Assembly (NCBI GenBank): GCA_963849635.1
Contig: CAWKIA010000037.1
Coordinates: 186,001-250,000, forward strand
Direction of reading: 5' to 3'
Length of the DNA stretch: 64,000 nucleotides
Source: CAVRUD01 sp963849635
GTDB lineage: Bacteria; Chloroflexota; Chloroflexia; Thermomicrobiales; UBA6265
This document shows, piece by piece, positions 15,459 through 29,626 of the stretch (positions are counted from its first letter, which is position 1; each line of letters opens with the position of its first letter). The notes under the pieces are model-generated. The model worked only from the letters and a program-made list of their open reading frames with translations. It did not search any database and was not told the DNA's origin. Made by a program: the position numbers and the translations under genes.

Positions 15459-16832
15459 TCAGCTCTCCCCGTACCGGGCCAGCTCCCATGGAGTGACGTA
15501 GCGCCTGTACTCCTCGTACTCGGCCCGCTTGACGGTCAGCAATTGCTCGTAGATGTATTCGCCGAGGGCATCGCGGAGGACATCGTTCTCGGCCAGAACG
15601 TCGAGCGCCTGGCCGAGCGTCTTCGGCAAGGCGGGAACGCCAAGGCGATTCAATTCCGCCTCGTCGTAGGCAACCAGGCTTTCGTTCAGCGGGCTGGGCG
15701 GTTCCGCGCCGGTGCGTACGCCGTCCATCGCGCAGGCGACTACCGCCGCGAAGGCGAGATACGGGTTTGCCATAGCGTCTGGGCACCGCAGTTCCAGAGT
15801 CCCATCCTCATCTGCAGCCCATGCCGGGACTCGGATCAGGGCCGCCTGCCCAACCCGCGCCCAAAGGGCGTGACGAGGAGCACGATGCCCCGCGGCGAGG
15901 CGTTTGTACGAGTTAACCGTAGGGCAGGTGATCGCGCAAAGGGCGGCGGCGTGCCGAAGCTGGCCCGCAATCACCTGTCGGGCCAGCGTCGACAATTCGT
16001 CCGGGGCATCCTTGGCCCGAATGAGATCGTTGCCGCCGCTCAGGCTGGCGATACACTGGAACAGGTGCATGCCGGAACCGGCGGCCGTCGTGAACGGCTT
16101 GGGCATAAAGGTGGCGCGTAGGCCGCGCCGCTGGGCGACCGAGCGGATCACCTGGCGGACCGTCATGATCTGGTCGGCCATCTTGATTCCGCCGGTCGGG
16201 AGCAGATCCAGCTCTTCCTGACCCGGCCCGGTCTCGTGGTGAGCACCGCCGACGCCGACACCGATCTCGTGCAACGTCGCCACGATCTCGTCCCTGGTCC
16301 CGGAGATCAGATCCTCACCGAGGTCGAAGTAGCCGGCCTGGTCTGGCAGAAGCGGCATTCCGTCGCTGCCCAGATCGCCGCGTAGCAGGTAGTACTCGAT
16401 CTCCAAACTGACCCGGTAGTCGAACCCGGCCGCCGCGCAGGCTTCGAGGGTACGCTGCAGGGCGGAGCGGGGGTCCCCGGCAAATGGCTGGCCGTCCCGG
16501 CGATGAACGGAGCAGTACATGCGCGCCCGCTTCGCGTCGACAAGGTCGATCCCTCCTGGGAAGATGGTCAGCGTGGACGGATCCGGCACCAGATAGAGAT
16601 CGAGCTCGTGCAGCCTGATCCCGCCTGTCAGCGCCGCCCCGTCGAACCGATAGCCATGGGCGAGGGTGTGTTCCAACAATGCGGCGGGGATAGTCAGCGA
16701 TTTGACCCCACCGGTGATGTCGCTGAACTGGAGATCGATCAGGCGAACGCCCTCGCTGTCGACGCGTTCGCGCGCGGCCTCTTCCGCCGCGGGATCTCGC
16801 GGGGATTGGGTTTGTACCGGCATCATTGCCAT
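15459..16832 (-). CDS. glnA: Glutamine synthetase type I-like
   Basis: A 457-residue ligase that makes glutamine from glutamate, ammonia and ATP. The N-terminal beta-grasp domain has LQFSDITGGVKSL. The catalytic domain shows the metal-binding SLEIEYYLL (about 142-150), the KPFTTAAGSGMHLFQ segment (about 245-259; the family norm is GSGMHxH, here Phe-Gln) and TVNSYKRL (about 305-312). The Tyr adenylylation loop of GSI-beta enzymes is not seen, so it is closer to the GSI-alpha group. The start at 16832 has AGGA eight bases upstream. It is divergent from glutamate synthase, giving a GS-GOGAT pair, with a PucR-like gene downstream in the same direction. A role in gamma-glutamylation of another amine cannot be excluded. 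Confidence 0.87.
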   Translation of the reverse strand: MAMMPVQTQSPRDPAAEEAARERVDSEGVRLIDLQFSDITGGVKSLTIPAALLEHTLAHGYRFDGAALTGGIRLHELDLYLVPDPSTLTIFPGGIDLVDAKRARMYCSVHRRDGQPFAGDPRSALQRTLEACAAAGFDYRVSLEIEYYLLRGDLGSDGMPLLPDQAGYFDLGEDLISGTRDEIVATLHEIGVGVGGAHHETGPGQEELDLLPTGGIKMADQIMTVRQVIRSVAQRRGLRATFMPKPFTTAAGSGMHLFQCIASLSGGNDLIRAKDAPDELSTLARQVIAGQLRHAAALCAITCPTVNSYKRLAAGHRAPRHALWARVGQAALIRVPAWAADEDGTLELRCPDAMANPYLAFAAVVACAMDGVRTGAEPPSPLNESLVAYDEAELNRLGVPALPKTLGQALDVLAENDVLRDALGEYIYEQLLTVKRAEYEEYRRYVTPWELARYGES

Positions 16833-17230
16833 GCGTGCGTTCCTACGATTCCGAAAGTCTGAGCCTCGCAGACTTCGAAGACGGCCCGACCCGCGACCGC
16901 TTACGCTCCGCGGGACTTATGCTCTCGATCCAAACGATCAGTAGGGGGATGGTACCGTGATGGCAAGCCCCCTGCAATGGTTGCGCCCTCCCGGAGTCAA
17001 TTGGGCGTTGAGTCCAAGAGTGTTAGTGCGTATTGCTGGCGAGCGTACCTAGCTCTGCCCAAATTTTTCCTGCCTAAACTGATCTCCCCACAATGGTGTG
17101 GAGCCTTGCAGATCCGCCTAGGCCGCGATCCAGGCCCCGGGCGACGGTGCCGCTATTGGTACCGCCGCCCTTTGTGCCGTCTTCCAACTGGAGAATTGGA
17201 CCGCGCCACGAGCCTCCGAGAGGAGTCCGC
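16833..17230. other. Divergent intergenic region between glnA and gltB
   Basis: About 400 bases with an AT-richer part near 17010-17095. No gene was recognised. Promoters for glnA and gltB are expected here, but none could be assigned with confidence. AGGAG at 17221-17225 is the gltB ribosome binding site. Confidence 0.4.
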
Positions 17231-21868
<4,638 letters not shown>

Positions 21869-22712
21869 TTAAGGAAGACGGGTGAGGTGGTGGGGGGTAC
21901 GTGGCGGAGTCGGTGATTCGCATGAGGAGGGTGAAACGTAGTGTGGCGAGGGAAGCGGTGGGTGGGGGTGGGGGGGGGCGAGAGGGGCGGAAGGGAAAGG
22001 GGAGGGGGGGAACGAGAGTGGAGAAGCGCGACGCGGCGGGGGTGGGGCGGGGTGGGAGGCTGTGCGCGGCGAGGGCGCGGCGAAGCTCGACGGACGGAGG
22101 ACACGGGGGAAAGGGAGGCGCTGGACGCTGCGGTGGGGACGCGCGCGTGGAGACGCGACGCGGTGGCAGAGGCGGTGGCACGGCGAAAAAAACGAGCTCA
22201 AGCGTGGTGACGCAGGAGTGGTGCACCGCGGGACAGGAACGAGTCGTGGCGCGGAGGAGGATGGCGACGTCAAGCGGGCCGAGACGGCGGGCGAGAGAAG
22301 AGCAAAGAGCTGCACGGACGTGCGCGGGGCGGCGGGGAGCCGAACGACGACGGAGACGCGCGACGCGGCACGGAACGGGGCGCGGGCGGGCGCAGGGGCA
22401 CGCGCGGCAGCGCGACGGGCGCAGACAAGGAGCTGGCGAGACCCGGCGGGAGCGGGGCGGGGCGGACAACCAACACACGACGGCGCGCCACGCCGGGGAG
22501 GAAGCGGTGTGGGACAAGTGGAGACACACAAAGCACGGCGGCCAACACGGAGATCGAGCTGAGTGCTGGGGGAGTGTCTGGCGGCGCACCGGTCAGGCGG
22601 AATGGGAGGAGGGCGTGGGTAGAGAACGCGAGAGGTGTGGTGGAGTAAGGAGGAAAGCTGAATTACATAAGAAGGAGATGACTAGTTGCCTCCCATCAGC
22701 AAAATGTTGGCG
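21869..22712. other. Purine-rich, low-complexity stretch without a gene
   Basis: From about 21885 to 22660 the plus strand is mostly G and A with long G-runs (for example around 21962-21978) and very little T. Long open frames on both strands are a by-product of the missing T and show no family signature. Several runs could form G-quadruplexes. It may be genuine simple sequence or an assembly or base-calling artefact next to the error-rich gltB. Confidence 0.6.
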
Positions 22713-22744
22713 ACGCGGGCGGCACCTAAATGTGCCGCCCGCGT
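22713..22744 (+). terminator. Rho-independent terminator
   Basis: A perfect 13-bp stem, ACGCGGGCGGCAC and GTGCCGCCCGCGT, with loop CTAAAT (22726-22731), followed by TCTTTC. It lies downstream of gltB and the purine-rich stretch and upstream of the VapBC-like pair. Confidence 0.8.
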
Positions 22745-22813
22745 TCTTTCATCTGACGAGCGGGGTCGCTACACTCTCATCATGTAGGGCGATTGGCCCG
22801 AAGGGGGACGACG

Positions 22814-23074
22814 ATGGTCGCCACGAAGCAGGGAACCAAAGAGAGGGTTATTGCCATCCTTGATGAACTTCCAGACGCGGCGTTGGCCGAGGTCGTCTCG
22901 TTCGTCGAGTACCAGAAGTACAAGCTGAGCCAACAGGAATCAAGGCAGGCGCAGACGACGCGCTATGTTCCCACGCCGATGGGCGGCCTAGCCCGTGGGT
23001 CGAGGATCACCGCCGAAGACATTGCTGAGGCTCGGCGAGAGATGTGGGGTAAGTTCGCGGACGAAGGGACATGA
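22814..23074 (+). CDS. DUF2281/VapB-like antitoxin
   Basis: An 86-residue small acidic-basic protein. Residues 9-30 (KERVIAILDELPDAALAEVV) match the start of DUF2281-type antitoxins, followed by a charged helix SFVEYQKYKL and a C-terminal tail (RITAEDIAEARREMWGKF) typical of the toxin-wrapping part of VapB proteins. The start at 22814 has AAGGGGG six bases upstream; an ATG seven codons earlier lacks a site. It overlaps the toxin gene by four bases (ATGA), the usual coupling in type II modules. Confidence 0.82.
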   Translation: MVATKQGTKERVIAILDELPDAALAEVVSFVEYQKYKLSQQESRQAQTTRYVPTPMGGLARGSRITAEDIAEARREMWGKFADEGT

Positions 23075-23496
23075 GCGAGGCCGTGAGCGAATCGCTAGAC
23101 CATGTCGTCGATACGCACGCACTAGTCTGGCACCTCACCGACGCTCCCGAACTGTCATCACGCGCCCGGACCATCCTCGAAGATGCGGACCAAGGGAATC
23201 GAGCGATCATTGTCCCAAGCATTGTGCTCGTGGAGGTTGTCTATCTTGTGGAGAAGGGGCGGCTTCAGGTATCCGTCTTCAATCAGATCGTCAGCTACCT
23301 GAACGATTTCAACCGACCGTACCACGAACAGCCACTCGATATCCTGGTCGTTGAGGCGCTGAGGAGGGTTCCCCGGACCGCCGTCCCCGAGATGCCAGAC
23401 CGCATTATCGCCGCGACGGCTCGATCGCTCGGGTATCCTCTCATCTCTGTCGACCAGCAGATCCACGCATCTGGTGTCATCGATGTCGTCTGGTAG
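23071..23496 (+). CDS. VapC-like PIN domain toxin
   Basis: A 141-residue PIN-domain ribonuclease. The acidic catalytic residues are visible: Asp14 in VVDTHALVW, Glu near 54 in IVLVEVVYLVEKG, Asp109 in EMPDRIIAATA and the late Asp in LISVDQQI. Such toxins cut tRNA or rRNA when the antitoxin is degraded. It is translationally coupled to the preceding antitoxin gene. Full length and intact. Confidence 0.9.
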   Translation: MSEAVSESLDHVVDTHALVWHLTDAPELSSRARTILEDADQGNRAIIVPSIVLVEVVYLVEKGRLQVSVFNQIVSYLNDFNRPYHEQPLDILVVEALRRVPRTAVPEMPDRIIAATARSLGYPLISVDQQIHASGVIDVVW

Positions 23497-23553
23497 GTAG
23501 ACAAACACCCGGATAGCCCTATTCCCCTCAGGCCCAGCGGCTAGCAACACTGC

Positions 23554-24835
23554 TTACAACCGCGGATCGATCGGCTCACTCTCCAGCGCCAGAACACCGA
23601 GAGCACACTCATGGATACGGTGAAGCGGCTCCCTGCGGACGAAGCGCTCCAGTCCTTCGATTCCGAGGGCGAATTCGCGCAGGGCCAGCGAACGCTTTCC
23701 AGCGACTGCTCGGGCGCGAAGACGCTCAAGGTTCTGCGGTCTGCGTACTCGGGGCCGTAGGTCAGGCGCAGGTACTCGCGGCCGCGGCATTTGATCGCGG
23801 GTTGGACGAGTCGATCGCGCGGCCCGCGCCGGGCGACGAATTCGGTGGGCTTAACGACCATCCCCTCACCGCCAGACGCGGTGAGATCCTCCCACCACGA
23901 GATCCCGGCATGGACGCTCTCGTCATCATCGAGATCGACGTCGATGCTGGCCGTTGCAGTCAGAAACGGCTGGCCGGAATCATTTCCAGCGGCCAGCCGG
24001 GCGAGGGTGTCGAGGTGCCAGCGATGCGGCTTATCGACGTGGACCACGCCCTCGCTCGCCAGGAGGTGAAAAGGCGCCATGCGCACGTCGATGATATCGG
24101 AGACGGGCCAGACATAGCCGCCGTACACCTCGACGTATCGCTCGACCTGAGCGAGTCGATCGGCCAGCGTGGAACGGAGGTCTGCCGCCTCAGTGCCATG
24201 CGCAATAGCGTTGTCAAGCGCCAAAAGCGACTGCCGCAGCGAATCCAGTCCCGCCCGCCCCGCCGGGGCGTACTGCTGGCGCAGGAGATCCTGCGCCTTC
24301 AACGACCACGGCAGGACCTCCGCATCCAGACAGACCCAATCGGTCCCCAATTCGTCCCATAAGCCCACGTACATCCATCGCGGTTCGGACGCGCTGCAGG
24401 ACTGCGTCGAGCATTCCGGCTTCGGTGAAGAAAGGCCGGCCGGTGCGCGTGTAGCAGGCTCCGCTGCTGCCGTCCTGAACGCCGAACCGCGCTCGTGCGG
24501 CCTCCTACGTTGCGGCAGACAACCGCAATCGCGCGCGAGCCCATGTGCTTGGCCTCGCAGACGACTTCCCGCACGCCACTCTGCCGGAAGTAGGCGAAGG
24601 CCTCTTCCGGATGTTCGAGCATGTCGGGCCTGGAACTCGTCTCCGGGGGAGACATCGTCGGGGGGAGGTGGATCAGCCAGCGCGGATCGACTGAGAAGCG
24701 GGCGATCGTCTCCATTGCGGCGGCGGCTTGCTCCGCTCGAATCGTCACCCGCCCCATCAGCCGGGTTTCGACCATCCGATTCCCAAGGACATCGGTGATC
24801 TCCAGCAGCTCATCGCTCCACTGCTGGGCAGACAT
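23554..24835 (-). CDS. Pnkp RNA ligase module, separate gene, frameshifted
   Basis: About 426 residues forming the C-terminal ligase part of bacterial Pnkp, which seals RNA ends after end-healing. The nucleotidyl-lysine motif is CEAKHMGSRA (Lys96), preceded by the family segment VDPRWLIHLPPTMSP. Further ligase parts are TDWVCLDAEVLPW, GGEGMVVKP and the C-terminal RKSLALREFALGIE-like segment (KRSLALREFALGIEGLERF). The frame changes near 24535 (after AVVCRNV), 24365 (before YVGLWDELG) and 23735 (before NLERLRAR); text on both sides matches the family, so sequencing indels are likely. The kinase-phosphatase gene ends 18 bases upstream in the same frame at a TAA, so the normally fused protein is split here. 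Confidence 0.82.
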
Positions 24836-24853
24836 GGCGGTCGGCTCGGACGG

Positions 24854-26182
24854 TTACTCAACTCCGCCGTGCACAGCTACCGGATCCAACGGAAATGCCC
24901 TGGCCGACGGCGCATAGGCGCGTTCGGCCGGGACGGCCACAAGGTCTCGCTCCGGCCAGCGCAGGGCGGTCAGCCGCCCGCCGAAGACGCAGCCCGTGTC
25001 GATGTTGATCGTATTGTTCAGCCATTCCGGCGTCGCAACCGGCGTGTGCCCGTAGACGACCGCGGCGAGGCCCCGATAGGCTCTGGCCCATTCCACCCGG
25101 ACCGGCAATCCGTCCTCGTCACTTTCGCCCGTGGTCTCGCCGAAAAGGGCGAAATCGCGCACGACCGCCGATGACCGTCCCTGCAACTCCTGGCGCATGC
25201 CGGCGTGGGCAACGACCAGGTTGCCGCCGTCCAGGACGTAGTGGCTGACCAGCCGATCGAGGAAGGTCGCCACCCGATCTCGGAACTCCGGCGATTCCAG
25301 GTCGAGCTGACGCAGCGATTCCTCTAAACCATGGCGAATCTGGACGTTGCGGCCCCGCAGCGCCCGAACCAGCTTGGCATCGTGGTTGCCCGGCACGCAG
25401 AGGGCGACACCGTCGCGGACGGCATCCATCACCAGCCGCAGCGTGTCCGGGATGTGCGGTCCCCGATCGACCAAATCGCCAAGGAAGATCAGGCGGCGCT
25501 CTCCGGGATGGCGGACGGTATATGCCTCGCCATCGATCCCTGTGGACGGACGAACCTCATACCCAAGGCTGTCGAGGAGCAGAAGGAGTTCGTCGAAGCA
25601 GCCATGGACATCGCCAACGATGTCGAACGGGCCGTGGTCGTCGCGCCGGTCAGTCCACAGGCGCTGGCGGACCACCTGAGCCTCGTTGACATCCTCCTCT
25701 GTGCGGAGGAACCAGACATTCCGGAACCCCTCGCGCTCCAGACCCTGCCTGCCCCGGATCCCCTGCCGGAGTTGGGTGATATGGCGATGGATGGCGTGGG
25801 CAGGAGTCTGGCGGTCCGGCCGGGAGCGATTGCGGGTCTGGATATCCCGTTCCGGCAGGTCGAAGACGATCGCGACCGGAAGAACGTGGTGTTCCCTGGC
25901 CAGGGCCACGAGCGGCTTGCGCCAGGCGGGCTGAACGTTGGTGGCGTCGATCACCGTGAGACGGCCCCGGGCGAGGCGCTTGGCGACGATCAGGTGCAAC
26001 ACCTCGAAGGCGTCGGCGGTCGCGTCCTGATTCGTCTCAACATCCGAGACCAGGGCGCGACACACATCCGATGAGACGATCTCTGTCGGGAGAAAGTGGG
26101 ACCGGGCGAAGGTCGACTTGCCCGAGCCCGACGCCCCGATCAAAACGACGAGGCTAACCTCGGGGATGTTCAGGTCACTCAT
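24854..26182 (-). CDS. Pnkp polynucleotide kinase-phosphatase module
   Basis: A 442-residue enzyme that heals broken RNA ends: it phosphorylates 5'-OH and removes 2',3'-cyclic or 3' phosphate. The kinase domain (1-160) has the P-loop LIGASGSGKSTFA (about 14-26). The phosphatase domain (about 190-430) is a metallophosphoesterase with DIVGDVHGCFDE, FLGDLVDRGP and VPGNHDAKL. In characterised bacterial Pnkp these are fused to an ATP-dependent ligase; here TAA at 24854-24856 ends the chain and the ligase begins in the same frame 18 bases on. The start overlaps the hen1 stop (ATGA, 26179-26182), so hen1 and pnkp are co-translated. Confidence 0.92.
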   Translation of the reverse strand: MSDLNIPEVSLVVLIGASGSGKSTFARSHFLPTEIVSSDVCRALVSDVETNQDATADAFEVLHLIVAKRLARGRLTVIDATNVQPAWRKPLVALAREHHVLPVAIVFDLPERDIQTRNRSRPDRQTPAHAIHRHITQLRQGIRGRQGLEREGFRNVWFLRTEEDVNEAQVVRQRLWTDRRDDHGPFDIVGDVHGCFDELLLLLDSLGYEVRPSTGIDGEAYTVRHPGERRLIFLGDLVDRGPHIPDTLRLVMDAVRDGVALCVPGNHDAKLVRALRGRNVQIRHGLEESLRQLDLESPEFRDRVATFLDRLVSHYVLDGGNLVVAHAGMRQELQGRSSAVVRDFALFGETTGESDEDGLPVRVEWARAYRGLAAVVYGHTPVATPEWLNNTINIDTGCVFGGRLTALRWPERDLVAVPAERAYAPSARAFPLDPVAVHGGVE

Positions 26183-27586
26183 GATCCGGCTCTCCCGCCT
26201 GAACGAGAGAAGACGGCCATCTGCGATGGCGCACCGACATCAGGATCGAGCGGCCCGATCGGGTCGATCCGCACCTGGTAGCCCCAGGCAGCACAGACGG
26301 ACTCGCACCACTCGCGGAACTCAGCCTGAGTCCACTCGAACCGGTGGTCGCCGTGCCGGAACTCCCCAGCGGCGAGATCGGGGAAGCGGACGTTGTAGCC
26401 GGCGTTCGGGGTCGTGAGAACGACCGTTCCCGGCCGGGCCTCGCCAAAGACCACCCGGGAGAAGGCCGCGATCCGCCACGGATCGAGGTGCTCGATCACC
26501 TCGATCGCCACCGCGGCGTCGTATCCCGCCAGCCGCGGATCACGGTACGTCAGTGCCCCATGGAGGAGCTTGATCCGGCCACGTTGCGTCGGATCAGTAC
26601 CGTCCAAATCCAGCGCCCGTGCCGCCCGCCCTAGCGCCTGATGGGAGACATCAACCCCCACGATCTCCGTGAATTGGGGGATCTCGCGCAGCAGTTGGAG
26701 GAGCCGCCCCTCCCCGCACCCGAGATCAAGCACTCGCCGGGCGCCGCTCGCGCGCAGCACGTCCACCGCGGCGGCAAGCCGCTGGTCATGCAATCGCACA
26801 GCCAGCTCAGCGGCCTGCGCCGGTTCGGACTCGACCGGCAGATCGTCGAGTCTCGGCCAGCCGGGTGACAGCGTCATCGACCAGCGTGCGGTGGTGGCGG
26901 AGATACCGCCGGGCGATCATTTCGCGCCGCGGGTGGGACTGCAGCCACCCCTCGCCCCGGCGGAGCAACTTGTCGATCTCATCCTCGCCGACGAAGTAGT
27001 GCTTGGCGTCGTCCAGCACCGGAATGAGGACGGTCAGATGGGCGAGGAGGTCGCGCACACGCACAACACCTCTCAACCCCAGCGTGACGTGCGGCGCGGC
27101 GCCCCATTCCGGAAATCGAGCGTCGAGCAGCGGACGGTCAATCTCGACGACGTACCCAAGCGGCTCGAACAGGTCGCGCAGAACCTGATCCCCATCGCGC
27201 GCCGGCACCACGGAAATCCGCGCCGACAGGGGCAATCGTTCGTCGACCAGTTCGGGCCGCTCTCGGGATCGCCCGCTCAGCGCCGTTCCATACACCTCGC
27301 CGATGGCGACGCTCATGAACGATGACGCGACGTACGGCCGGTCATTGACGTATTGGTAGAGCGCAAATCCGGTTGGGGTGCCGCCCTTACGCCGCACCAA
27401 CTCGACCGGGTCAACCTCGACCTGCAGGGCCGCAGTAGCGCGCTCGTCGCCAACGACTGGCCAGAAGACGTACGCCTGCCCAAAACCCAGTGAGAACGCC
27501 TGCGGTTCCCGCCTGCCGGGATGCTTGTGGAGCAGGTACCCGAGGTCGGTCGCCGGTGACCGCTCGAGCGTGATCGTCAGCAACAC
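26179..27586 (-). CDS. hen1: Hen1 RNA 3'-terminal 2'-O-methyltransferase, one frameshift
   Basis: About 468 residues. The N-terminal domain, which binds and stimulates Pnkp, starts with the typical MLLTITLERSPATDLGYLLH and contains the NDRPYVASSFMSVAI region. The C-terminal methyltransferase has VLDLGCGEGRLL (SAM binding), the metal-binding AIEVIEHLDP and HGDHRFEWTQAEFREW. It adds a 2'-O-methyl group at the 3' end so that repaired RNA is not cut again. The frame changes near 26850-26870 (between VTRLAE and LDDLPVE); both halves are well conserved. It is upstream of, and overlaps, pnkp. Confidence 0.9.
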
Positions 27587-27601
27587 CGCTGGTCTTCCCG
27601 C

Positions 27602-28090
27602 CTACTCCTTGTACCGCTTTGCCCAGTCGACGCCCTGCCAGGTGACCACCTTGTCGAGCATGACCTTGATCAGCCACCGTGGCTGGTTCAGGGTCGGCAC
27701 CAGGTAGTCGGGCCCGTGAGGGCCGAGATAGCGAACCGACATCCGCTCCGCGATCGGCACCCAGGCACCGCCCACATTCGGCTCTTCGACGATCGTGCCA
27801 CGTCCCTGTGCCACGAAGCGTCGGTTGCGGGCGTCGTCTTCGTCGATCGTGAAAGAGACGCGCGGATCGGCCTTGATGTGAGCCGCCCAGGCGCTTTTCC
27901 GCCGGGCGATAAACCAGAATCCCCCGTCCGACTCGTCATACTCGAACCAGACCGGCACGACATAGGGCCAGCCGCGTTCGTCCAGCGTCGCCAGACGGCA
28001 GATGTTCCCCTTGGCGAACAGATCGGCCAGATCCTCCCGGCTCATCGACCCGATCTTGCCGCGCCAATCCGTTTCCTCGCTGGTCGTCAT
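27602..28090 (-). CDS. Pyridoxamine 5'-phosphate oxidase-like FMN-binding protein
   Basis: A 162-residue split-barrel flavoprotein of the PNPOx/general stress family. The start MSREDLADLF-like helix is followed by GNICRLATLDERGWPYVVPVW and the FWFIARRKSAWAAHIKADPRVSF segment, which forms the flavin or F420 site. Substrate unknown. The start at 28090 follows AGGGGACGGG; upstream codons lie in a repeat-bearing gap. It precedes hen1 by 15 bases in the same operon, though there is no known link to RNA repair. Confidence 0.82.
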   Translation of the reverse strand: MTTSEETDWRGKIGSMSREDLADLFAKGNICRLATLDERGWPYVVPVWFEYDESDGGFWFIARRKSAWAAHIKADPRVSFTIDEDDARNRRFVAQGRGTIVEEPNVGGAWVPIAERMSVRYLGPHGPDYLVPTLNQPRWLIKVMLDKVVTWQGVDWAKRYKE

Positions 28091-28165
28091 CCCGTCCCCT
28101 AACCGCGTTCTCAGCCGGCTTGAGCCGGCGATGCTGTTCCCGCACCCGCTCAACCGGCAGCCGGA

Positions 28166-28187
28166 CGATGTATGCATCGCCCCTACG
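28166..28187. repeat. Interspersed repeat fragment with CGTAGGGGCG core
   Basis: CGATGTATGCATCGCCCCTACG, read on the minus strand as CGTAGGGGCG followed by an AT-rich palindromic centre. The same CGTAGGGGCG core begins the palindrome at 34019, and GTAGGGGCG recurs at 35813. It lies in the gap between the SDR and FMN-protein genes. Confidence 0.5.
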
Positions 28188-28221
28188 AATGGCGAGATGG
28201 CAACTGATATCCCGTGGCCGG

Positions 28222-29007
28222 CTAGACCGCCGTCCACCCGCCGTCAACCACCAGCGTGTGCCCGCTGACCATCGACGCGCCCGGACTGGCAAGATAGACC
28301 ACCGCCGCCGCGATCTCCTCTGGGAGTGCGAGCCGCCCGAGCGGAATCCGGTTGAAGACGTCCTGGCGGAATTCTGGATCTTCGAACATCGGGCGCGTCA
28401 GGGGTGTCTCGACAAAGGTCGGGCCGATGGCGTTGACCCTGATCCCGTACTGAGCCCACTCGAAGCAGAGGACGCGCGTCAGGTTGACCACACCGGCCTT
28501 GCTGGAGCAGTAGGAGGCCCGCTTCGTGTACCCGACGAGGCCCATCTGGCTGGCCATGTTGATGATGCAGCCGCCCTGCGGCGACTGGTCGCGCATCTGG
28601 CGCCCGGCGGCCTGAGCCATGAAGAAGACGCCTTTGAGGTTGACGTCGAGCACGATATCCCAATCGGCCTCTTCAACATCAAAGGCCATCTTCGCCACGT
28701 TGAGCCCGGCGTTGTTGAGGAGGATGTCGAGGCGCCCGTCACCGAAGGCGGCTGCCGACGCGACACTGTCCTTGATACTGGCCATGTCGAGCACATCGAG
28801 CGGGATCGCCTTGGCGGCTGCGCCGCCGGCGGCCGCAATCGCCGCGACCGTTTCCTCGGCCCGATCCATCCGATCGGGCAACTCAGTCAGCGCCACCCGT
28901 GCCCCGGCCTCTGCCAGAGCCAAGGCGCTCGCCCTACCGATCCCAGTTCCTGCTCCGGTCACTAACGCAACCTTGCCATCGAGGTTTGCCCAACTCGGCC
29001 CCGCCAT
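28222..29007 (-). CDS. SDR family oxidoreductase
   Basis: A 261-residue classical short-chain dehydrogenase. Cofactor motif VTGAGTGIGRA (about 18-28), the structural NNAG, the catalytic Ser in INMASQMG and the YCSSK catalytic pair (Tyr and Lys) are all present. The C-terminus VSGHTLVVDGGW is typical of 3-oxoacyl-ACP reductase or glucose dehydrogenase-like enzymes, but the substrate cannot be assigned. The start at 29007 follows GGAGGCAG. First gene of the minus-strand run that leads to hen1-pnkp. Confidence 0.88.
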   Translation of the reverse strand: MAGPSWANLDGKVALVTGAGTGIGRASALALAEAGARVALTELPDRMDRAEETVAAIAAAGGAAAKAIPLDVLDMASIKDSVASAAAFGDGRLDILLNNAGLNVAKMAFDVEEADWDIVLDVNLKGVFFMAQAAGRQMRDQSPQGGCIINMASQMGLVGYTKRASYCSSKAGVVNLTRVLCFEWAQYGIRVNAIGPTFVETPLTRPMFEDPEFRQDVFNRIPLGRLALPEEIAAAVVYLASPGASMVSGHTLVVDGGWTAV

Positions 29008-29141
29008 CTCTGCCTCCATCCAGCCCAATCCGCCCGGTCTCGCCAAACGCGGCTAGGATACCCACGGATGGTGAAAGGCGAAACAGGCAGATACGTCACT
29101 TGGGACAATCGAGGCCCAGCATGCGGAAGTCATGCACTGGC

Positions 29142-29555
29142 CTACCCGCGATCCCGGCCCGGCCGATTCAAGTAGATATCGAGGGCGATCCAGAGCGTTC
29201 GGGACGCTGGGAAAAAGAGAATCGGCATGCCCAGAGCAAGTACGGCCCCGACGATTTGCACCTGCAACGTCGAGAGATCGGCGAATATGAGCAGAAGCAG
29301 CACGATACCGAACGCAATAACCTCGGCCGCGACCAGGTTAACGGCATAGCCTCCGACAAAGTACCCCTCTTCCCGCTCAAACAGCGAGTGGCAGCGGGGA
29401 CACCGCTCCTTCAGCGTCAACCACCCACGGAAGATGTTCCCGCTGCCGCAATAGGGGCAGTGCAACGTCAGCGCTCGCCGCAGCAGGCGGCCTGGGCTGG
29501 GGTGTGGGTCGATCACGCTGAAATCTGGCTCTTGCTTTACCGCGCTATGGTTCAC
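29142..29555 (-). CDS. DUF983 family zinc-ribbon membrane protein
   Basis: A 137-residue protein of unknown function. Two Cys pairs (LHCPYCGSGNIF and ERCPRCHSLF) form a likely zinc ribbon before the family motif EREEGYFVGGYAVNLV and two membrane helices (about 75-96 and 100-117). DUF983 genes are often near cytochrome oxidase genes in other phyla, but not here. It is divergent from the DUF4260 gene. Confidence 0.85.
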   Translation of the reverse strand: MNHSAVKQEPDFSVIDPHPSPGRLLRRALTLHCPYCGSGNIFRGWLTLKERCPRCHSLFEREEGYFVGGYAVNLVAAEVIAFGIVLLLLIFADLSTLQVQIVGAVLALGMPILFFPASRTLWIALDIYLNRPGRDRG

Positions 29556-29626
29556 CGCTTTCGCCTTTCCGTTCCGCGTAGTATGTGAAAGTATCCACCT
29601 TCTCCACAGGCGGCCCGGAGATAGCC

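Noticed and set aside
22668..22680. TAAGAAGGAGAT, similar to the T7 gene 10 leader of expression vectors
   Set aside because: Only 12 bases match, the ATG touches the GGAG with no spacer, and no vector sequence surrounds it; chance in a purine-rich stretch is enough.
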